Notes under the pieces: generated by a model
Databases searched by the model: none
What the model was told of the DNA's origin: nothing
What the model saw: the letters and a program-made list of their open reading frames with translations, nothing else
Program-made: the position numbers and the translations under genes
In this document: one piece after another, positions 55,704 to 64,000 of the stretch
Layout of the letters: each line of letters opens with the position of its first letter
How positions within the stretch are numbered: the first letter of the stretch is position 1
From: Pampus argenteus
Lineage: Eukaryota > Chordata > Actinopteri > Scombriformes > Stromateidae
Assembly: GCA_036937835.1 (NCBI GenBank)
Contig: CM072861.1
Coordinates: forward strand, 23,066,501-23,130,500
Direction: 5' to 3'
Length of the DNA: 64,000 nt

Positions 55704-56305
55704 GTGTCCCACCTCCCCCTAAAAAATAAATAAAAATAATAAATAATAAATAATGAAATTAAAAATAAAATAAAAAAACAAACAAAAAAAATTAAAACCA
55801 AGCAGTTTGTGGAGCTGCTCCTGGCTTCAAATTGCCCTGCTCAGCATCCTCCTCAGCTGGAAGAAGCTCGATGTGAATCGTGATAAGCAAGAAAGCACAT
55901 CTCAGTCTCCCTCATATCCACACAAAAACTACAAAGGCTGAGGAGGAGATGCACTGGGTCCTAGAGGTAGTTTGGTATTCACTTCCTGCAGCCTGCAGAC
56001 CTCACAATGTGAAGGTGTTGATGAATGTTGTTTACACTCCCAGTCAATATATGGTGACATATTGATTATGCAGAACAGTCCAGCTTTGGTTGCATTGTTG
56101 TGACATGTTTGGAAATGAAGTTTATGGGTTTAACTGGGGTGGATAATATATATATATAATATAGATATGGTTTAATATTTGTGCCAATACTCACATAGCC
56201 TTGGTTTCCTTCTTTTAGATTTTAACACACTAATTCAAATAAAATCTGGAGCTGTATGTTTGAATTCAATCTAACCATTAATTGCATTTAATAAAAGGTG
56301 TTTTT

Positions 56306-56307
<2 letters not shown>

Positions 56308-56347
<40 letters not shown>
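56308..56347. repeat. (GT)n microsatellite
   Basis: About twenty GT units, intergenic. Confidence 0.92.
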
Positions 56348-56348
<1 letters not shown>

Positions 56349-57957
56349 AGACAGAGAATGGATGGCCCCTCTTGACACTTTGCTGTTGCTGGGATTGTGC
56401 ATTGTGGTAGAAATTATCAGCAACCTTTTTAAACATCTATTGTAATTACAGGTTTTTTTTTCCTCTTCTGGTTTACCTCAAATAATAATAATAAAAAAAA
56501 AAAATTAAATAACCATATTGCACAATACTGTTTTGAATTGTGCCACACAACAGGTTTATTTGGTGTTGTGGTGCATAGAAATCCAAAAAAAGAAAAGAAA
56601 TGTATAAAAAATAATAATATATATTTATAGTGTAAAGAGCTGTTTTACAGTGATGCCTTCACTTACTGATTTTTGTGTTGGAGTGAATTTCAATGCTATT
56701 TAGTGATATGAATCTTTGAACTGAATTTAACAACATGATTCATAAAAAAAACAAAAAAAACGCCTTGAAGTCGGTATATGAAATGATCTGTATTAAATCA
56801 AATAAGTGTGGCTGATAACCTGCACAGGTTGGCAGTGAAAACATTAAGATGATTGAACACATGAGCCCTCACACTCTCACACAGATCAAAACAGACTGCT
56901 GGACCTCAGAGGTCAGTCATTATCAAGCACAGCCGCTGCCTCCCTCTGCTATACTTCAGACTGGAAGGCTGTTCTATTGATCTCTGCTCTAATCCATACG
57001 TGTGACAGGTAATCGATGAGGCAGGTCATCTGAATAAAGGTGACCCTCTGGCCTGACGTCTGTCCAACAAAGCAGGTGGGAAGGAAGCAGCTAGCTGAGA
57101 AAAAAACAACAACAACAACAACAAGAGCATTCAGAAACAAACCTTTAATTATGAACGTATTAAACATGTTTTTTGCGTGTGTTTCCTTTTTTTCTCTAAA
57201 CTCTGGTTTTATTTTGCCTCTGGGTTACATACTCTTACAGCACATTATTTATTACAAGATGTTGCATCATATGCGGCCTACTGTCAGCCTTACGTGTGTC
57301 CCGGTTGGGTACAATGAGTGACAATGCATATTGATCAGGTCTATGTTCAGAAGGAGGTAAGCAAATGGTTTCAGGTTGAAAGGCAGCAGCGAGTGTTTTA
57401 TTAAAGCGATCGTTTACATTCACATGACTGTCATGCACAGTTTCAGGTGTTTCAGCAGCAGCTGCGTTGTTGGTGTCTGAGGAATCCTGACATGAGATGA
57501 GACGATAAATAAATGTTGAAACACACATTTATCCCACGAAATACAAACGCTGCAATCAGAATATGCAAAGTAATTCGTCATTAGTGTGATTAGCGGTGAG
57601 CTGAGTAACTCCAATCTGTCTTTTTGCTGGCAAACCAGGTTCATCTGGTAACCCTTTGTTGTTGTTGATGTTGTTGTTGTTGTTTATAGCTACTAGTTCC
57701 CAGTATGAAGAATACCAAGGGAGTAATACAAATGCATTCAGTGTGTGGGGGAAGCAGTTCAATAAAGATCTGGTCAGGTAACAGGTAACAAGAAAAGTTT
57801 GCTGCTGCAGATGAATGAATTATTATATCAAATAGATGCATCTAAATACAGTCTGAACTCAGGCGTTTGTTGCACAATAAAATGTAATCAAATAAAATGC
57901 TTAACATGCCATGTGGTGCGATATGACTCACATCATGCATGCACACATTTACATGGA

Positions 57958-57983
57958 TACACACACACACACACACACACACA
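57958..57983. repeat. (CA)n microsatellite
   Basis: About thirteen CA units, intergenic. Confidence 0.9.
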
Positions 57984-59013
57984 GTGTCCTCTGCTGGAGA
58001 AACACAGTAACTCAGTCCACAGAGATTTGGAAAGAGATGTAAAAAAAAACAAGAAAATGTGTCAGAATATTAAAGCATTTTGGTTTGATTTCCTTCTCTA
58101 ACTCTAAGCAGTGTCCGTCACACACGGCTCAGTTTTCACCGTCATAACAAGCATCTTAAAATAATATCAAGTATGGTACCTGTGATAAGATCCCCATATG
58201 AGAGTAAAGCATCAGGTGGTTTAGTGGAGAAAATACCTGAGCCAGTCATACATACAGTATGTTGCTGTCAGTTGCATGTCAGCATGAGTTGATTCACCAG
58301 GCAATGTTGGAAATGCTAAACCTTTCTCAGGCCTGTTACCTCGGCAACAAGCCACGCGTGGCACAAGAAAGATGTTGTGAGAGAAAAAAACGATGAGGAG
58401 CCCATCGAGGGGCTCTTAAAGTGACAGGTCATCCTCATAAATCTTACCTTTGTTAAACCGCTTCATACACAATACACACTGAGAGATATATGGTCATATA
58501 GGACCAGCTGATCACCTGCACAAGGAAGACAGAAAAAACACAGGTGGAAGAAATAATATAATAATAATATTCATGACTGACGTATTGGGACAAATAATTA
58601 ATTATTATTAACACCTCAAGATGTGGAGGAAGAATATGTCACGTTCAAAGACAAAAAACAGAAATGGGCGGTTTATTTTTGCAAGGAAAGCAAGAAAAAT
58701 GTTGTGTCAGTTTATGGAGAAACTCCATCAGAGAGAATAATCTGTGTAACCATCAAATGATTATTAGAACAAATGGGCTGTAAAAATAAAGGTCTGAAGG
58801 TTAGATAAACATTAACAACAAAAAAAGCTATATTCATTTGTTACATCAACAATAAAAAAAAACATTTCAGTACCAAGATATAAAACTAGCAAGATGTCAA
58901 ACAGACCATAAAAACAGCAAAACAAAAAATAAAAGATCTATAGTTTATGGATGCATTAAAACTCAAGTTCAATAAATAACCTGAACAGTATGTTGAAATA
59001 AATTATTAATATA

Positions 59014-59440
59014 GTAAAAGTCCAATATGTAAGAATTGGCAAATTCATATTCTGGGGACAGAATATCACGTTACACTACATTAGCACTAAATCAATAGTG
59101 TATTACTGGTGCTCTGTTAGCTAGCGAACTGCTACTACTCAGACTCTGACTAAATATGATATCAATATCAATTCAGTGCTAATGTTAAGCTAGAAGACGA
59201 GGTGCTAATTCTTCATCTGTTCATGATGGATTCAACGCTACAGTGACTCTCTATCGCCTCTCCAGGTACAAAATGGTATTACAACAGAGGACTGGCTGGG
59301 GCTAGCAGGTTAGCATGCTAACTTCAGTTAGAGTTAGTTTTAGACATAATGTCAAAGCTGTTATTTCTTCACATTTTGTTGATAATTTTAATAATTTATT
59401 TTATGTACGATTTTTTTTTTACATATTGCATCTTTAAAGG
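59014..59440. mobile_element. Inverted-repeat element of about 427 bases (MITE-like)
   Basis: The left end GTAAAAGTCCAATATGTAAG (59014 onward) and the inverse of the right end, CTTTAAAGATGCAATATGTA, match with few changes. The inside is noncoding and has GTTAGCTAGC and GGTTAGCATGCTAAC words. This end sequence is a common theme in teleost nonautonomous transposons. Target-site duplication was not resolved. Confidence 0.55.
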
Positions 59441-59835
59441 AAGTTTTGGTTGAAAATAAAATGTGAGCACACAGTTCAGTGTTTGATTGACAGAAACACC
59501 TGACCTCTGAACCACAGATGGAGTCAAATACAGTCATGTTTATTTGTTGTTTTTTTTTTGTCTCTTCTTGTATCTTATATAACTTAATAGATGAATCACA
59601 GGCACATGTACTTTATAAAAACTCAAAAGGTCACTTTCATGACCTCGCCAATGCTTTTTATGTATCAGGAGTTTTCTGCACTCACCGATGCTAATTTCCC
59701 TCACGTTACCAAGGAAACTGAAACGAATGCAGCTCGACAGTCCTCCGTGTTTCGCTGGTCATATTGCATCTGCCATCTTCAGCTCTAGAGTTTCTACAAT
59801 AATTCCCTTTTTATCCACGGCTAAATTTAACTGCT

Positions 59836-59836
<1 letters not shown>

Positions 59837-59868
<32 letters not shown>
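59837..59868. repeat. (GT)n microsatellite
   Basis: About fifteen GT units, intergenic. Confidence 0.92.
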
Positions 59869-59869
<1 letters not shown>

Positions 59870-60223
59870 AAACAGCAGAGAGATAAACCATGAGCTCTGG
59901 TTTCTACAGCACGCTGGAAAACATCTCAGTATAACATGAAAAACAGGAATAACTCCTTTACAGGGATATTTTAGATTTAAAATAATACAAACCAGATAGA
60001 GCAGTTTAGTTTACTGTGAATAATAAAACCAATTTACAAGTGTATTTAAAGAATAGTATAAAAACACAGTACATCTGTACATCTTCTAGTAATTATACAC
60101 ACAGAGGTATCGCAGCATATGATGCATCATTCAGAGACTGACTGGCATTATAATAAAAAATACTAAGAAAACGGTTCGATTCTCTTCCTCCGTTTCTACC
60201 ATCCAGATTCAGAAGATTTCAGT

Positions 60224-60249
60224 AAAAAAAAAAAAAAAAAAAAAAAAAA
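60224..60249. repeat. Poly(A) run
   Basis: About 26 A, intergenic. Confidence 0.85.
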
Positions 60250-61079
60250 TGGGGTCAACTTTTGATTTTTTAATTGTACAGTACAATTACACTGCTGTAC
60301 GTTACAAGCAGCCACTCGCTGGTGCAGAAAGTTTTATATTATAACTTAATAATATAATAAACTCCTCTGTCAATGACTTCCTTGAGCTTTATTTTAACTC
60401 TCATGTTCTCTATCTCAAGCCACTAATATCATTTAAAAGTCACATATATGATTTTTTTCTGTGATTAAACTTGTGACATGATGCATACTCCAGGTGAGAC
60501 CAGTGACCAGTGTGTAATTATTTCACCCTCACTGGTGCAGTAATAAAAAGACTGATTACTGTCTTGTAAATGTAAATATGTATTTGTTTGTCTCTCATCA
60601 TCATAAACAGTGTAAAACTGAAGCATTTGTTATTGTATTTTTTAACCACCACTGCTGCCTTTCTTGCTTAAACCACTTGAATCAGGCAATTATATTAAAA
60701 AGTGTTTGTTTTTTCCCTGTAAACTCAGTCACCGCTGCTCTATGTGCATCAGATTAGCCCGCTTATATCCCAGCATGCTTTTAGCTAAATGCAACAAGCA
60801 TCTTATCTAACAAGCAAATAGTTGAATGTAATCATCATATCACAGCACAGAGTTTCCAGCAGCATATGTACAAAGATCAGACAGTTTTCAATGCAGGATT
60901 TATACTGTAGAAACGTAGCTGCTTCATTTCTGTCAGGTCATGTCTTCAATTTGATGTGAATCTATTTCAACTTACAACAACTCACTGAACCCTGATAACC
61001 AGCAGTAGTAGGAAGTACAGTTACTGTTCAGATACAGATTTGACTCAATGGATAATATAAGAAGCTTTTAAAATCCAAC

Positions 61080-61705
61080 ACATTGTTAAAGATGAAACCA
61101 GTGGTTTCAACCTTTTAGTCTTCTGACGTCTTACTAAAAGCAGTGTGTAGTCGGGTCACATTTCAGATGTCTATGAGTTGTTAACAGCTCCACCAAATAG
61201 TGATTTTTACCTCTAAACTTCTCACATGGTTTCATTTCAATAAATGTTTAAATGATCCAATATTTCAGCAAAAAAATCAAAGATTAGAGAAAAAGTCCAA
61301 AAAATAAATTTGTGTATCAGAACTTTGTTTCTTCTTCTTTCCTCTCCCATTAATCATCTCACGACCCCTCAGATTTACCTGGTGACCCTTTGGAGGGCCC
61401 CGACCCCTAGGTTGAGAACCATTGGACTAAACTATCTAACTGTATATAAAGTAGTTGAAACTAGCTCCACCTCCAGCAGCTACAACAGTAACATGCCGCT
61501 CTAACACTGATGCTTCAGTATTAATATATAATAATATATCAGTCACTACTGTTACTGCAGTACTTTAACTACATCAAGCTGATACTTTAGTACTTTTACT
61601 TGAAAAGGATTTTTTATGCAAGACTTATACTTGTAATAGAGTATTTTTACATTGCTGTATTGGTACTTTTACTTAAGTAAATATCCAAATACTTCTTCCA
61701 ACACT
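61080..61705 (+). repeat. Teleost dispersed repeat with TACTTTTACTTAAGTA end
   Basis: The right end reads TTGTAATAGAGTATTTTTAC and later GTACTTTTACTTAAGTAAAT and ACTTCTTCCAACACTG, a sequence found many times over in fish genomes. Inside, CCCCTAGGTTGAGAACCATT is another familiar piece. A possible opposite end, GTAGTAGGAAGTACAG, is near 61003. Open frames here are short and not protein-like. Probably a nonautonomous DNA transposon. Confidence 0.55.
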
Positions 61706-62681
61706 GATAATCAGTTTCACTTAATTCATTATTCTGATTTGCCAACATGTTCATTTATAAGGTGAAATATTTCACTGTTGTACTTACAGGTTGTTTCACT
61801 GCCCTCTTGTGGCAAACATAATAAGGAAAATCCCCCTGTGTTAAAAGCTTATTGTGCACCAACATTTAAACATGTATTTGTACTTCTTTACTAAACAAAG
61901 TCACCAAGGAGCAGGATCGTGTCTAACATGTTTAATTCTGTATCTTCAAAACAGTGCATTAGATAGGGACTAACAAATAAAACATTAGTTCAAAAAAATA
62001 TCCTTTTTTTTATTTTTAATCATCATAGTGACTGAAACGACTTGAGATTAAAAACAAGTTAAAGTTGGGATAATGTACAGATCCATAGTTTGTTGTCATC
62101 TCTTCATTTTATTCAGTCGACGCTCCAGAAAAATCATCTGAAATTTAAAATGTTTCCTTGAGCTCTGCACTTCTGTTAAAATATTACAACCGGAGGGTAT
62201 GTAAGTTTATGATTATGAGTTGAATTAATTAAAAATGTTTACCTTAATCTTACATAATGGAAAAAGTACTGTACAGAGTCCTTTGGTGCAGCATAAGTAT
62301 ATGTTAGGAAGCCATTTAAGGTCATATATGCTTTTTATTAACATTATTGCTGTCTGTGTGTGGCTTATATCATAGTCTAAATATTGATTTAAGTGGTGCT
62401 TCTACTTTATCATCATCATGCCTGTAGAAATCATTGATCCACATCATGGGTGCAAACATGCACCAGCAGAAAAGGACTTTTTAGGCTCTTCAGACGTTTC
62501 TGTGACACAACAAAAGATGAGAGGGGAGATTAGTAACCCTCAACATGACTCGCACTTGTTGCTAGAAAGTATAATACAGATTAAAATGTATTATCTTATT
62601 AAAAGGGCCTACATAGTAATTCATTTTGGCCTATGGCTTTACAAAAAACTGGGTTAAGTGAGGTCTCGCTACACATGAAGC

Positions 62682-62706
62682 TTACATACATACATACATA
62701 CATACA
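62682..62706. repeat. (CATA)n microsatellite
   Basis: About five to six CATA units, intergenic. Confidence 0.85.
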
Positions 62707-64000
62707 CAGGCTGCATGAGAAATGTGAGAAATGTGAACAAAAAAATAAATAAAAATAAATGCAAAATCTGTGAACAAAATGTACGATCGAAATATTCCCA
62801 ATTGTCAGAGCATAAGAGCTTTATACATAATACATATTTTACAGAAGAAGCAAAGAAATAAAATGTTAAAAAACAGCAGAAACACACGTTTCCTTCCTCT
62901 AGTGGTTCATCTAACGTCAAGATGTAATAAATAACCAGGACGAGACGCTTCTCATCACATCACAGTACATCACACTACATCACGCATGTGTTTTTACCTT
63001 CGCTCAGCCCGTCACTGCTCACTTAATAAGACTAATTAGTGTTGTTTCAAACCGAAAAAAAGACTTATTTATTAAGTATTTAGTGGTAGCTGCATTCATT
63101 TTGACTCTCAGGATCTATAGTCATGAAGTTGATGTGACGAGGTGAAGAGGTGAAGAGGTGAGGATTTATTTCCTTGTGAATCCAGTCAATGTTTTATCAT
63201 TAAATCAAATATAAAATATAAAACTGGCTTTGCTTTGTCAGCAGGAGATGACAAAATATCATCTCACTGGCCCGTTTTGAAATTTAGTTCATGTAAACCA
63301 AATGGAGTCAGATTATAATCTTATATTTTATAATATAATAACCTTATAATTTCTTTGCTTTTCACTGGACTCAATTATATGCAAACATGTCTTGAGTTTA
63401 CAGCCGACGTCGAACCTTTGTGTTTACTGTGAAGATCATTTCTAACTGTCCTGACAATAAAAAAGTGGGTCAGTTGAGCCACTAGAGGGAGCATTACGCC
63501 ACATTTTACTTCAAAAGTGCTCCAAACCTACAATGAATGCCCCATTTTATCCAGCCATCTGTACTTTCTGCTGTATTTTGATGCTCTTGAACTATTTAAA
63601 CAGCTGAAATGACAATGATTAATTGATTGCTCGATCTCAGGATGCTGGTGAACTTTCCACAAACTTGCACTCTGTCAGCTTTCAAAATGTGCAAAGTGAG
63701 CATGTGGAGCGTCTTTAACTACCTGTCTGTCATCTAGAACAACATGTTTGAAGAAGAAAATAAATAAATAAATAAATAACAGACAGAAACAACCTGGAGG
63801 TGGCAGCTCCATCAATCATGCACACATTCAGAGCAGGAAAAGACCCTCGTAAAGACTCAACATCAATCCGCTGTTGACAAGGCCGTCATTAGTACACGTA
63901 TGTTCTGTGTTTGTATGATGGGATATACACTGACACAGAGCGGGAGAGAGAGCAGAGACCAACAGGGAGGTAATAACGGCAAAATCAATTTCACACATGA

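Larger units (their letters stand above)
55704..64000. other. Intergenic region upstream of gabra2, no gene seen
   Basis: 8.3 kb with microsatellites, two inverted-repeat or dispersed elements and AT-rich DNA. I looked for exons of gabra4, gabrb1 or cox7b2, neighbours in other vertebrates, and found none. The rest of the interval gives nothing recognisable. Confidence 0.6.

Noticed and set aside
57235..57645. Minus-strand open frames upstream of gabra2 as a candidate gene
   Set aside because: No family match and no splice structure; they overlap other equally long frames on both strands.

Overview
The window is vertebrate nuclear DNA, almost certainly from a teleost fish (inference). It is AT-rich, carries small GT-AG exons in long introns, and is full of dinucleotide microsatellites and short interspersed repeats of kinds common in teleosts. 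Three genes can be read, all on the minus strand. From right to left they are gabra2 (54,972 to 36,172), guf1 (31,524 to 25,052) and the 5' part of pigg (22,685 to 2,270, continuing past the left edge). I rebuilt each exon set by matching protein blocks to recalled family sequences and then placing GT/AG boundaries so that the phases close. Nothing prokaryotic, viral or CRISPR-like was seen.

Layout: 1-22,685 is pigg, with exons 1-8 coding 538 residues. Its introns hold a LINE 3' fragment, an L2-like tail, a minisatellite with a small inverted-repeat element inserted in it, and older repeats. 22,686-25,051 is the pigg upstream region plus a reverse-oriented LINE tail and a small palindromic element. 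25,052-31,524 is a compact, complete guf1 (17 coding exons, 672 residues). 31,525-36,171 is the guf1 promoter region, an inverted-repeat element, a second copy of the palindromic element, and unassigned DNA. 36,172-54,972 is a complete gabra2 (9 coding exons, 452 residues), with a likely noncoding first exon near 55,504-55,665. From about 55,700 to 64,000 I see no gene, only repeats.

The genes do not form a pathway. pigg modifies GPI anchors in the ER, guf1 is a mitochondrial ribosome-associated GTPase, and gabra2 is a subunit of the GABA-A chloride channel. guf1 and gabra2 lie in the same region of human chromosome 4p12 (established knowledge), so that pair looks like retained linkage. No gabrg1 or gnpda2 was found between them, and human PIGG is at 4p16.

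I found no convincing new biological system. The best leads are a UG microsatellite pressed against the gabra2 exon 2 splice acceptor, an upstream TATA promoter with a noncoding gabra2 exon, and several small inverted-repeat elements that can be defined from the sequence itself.
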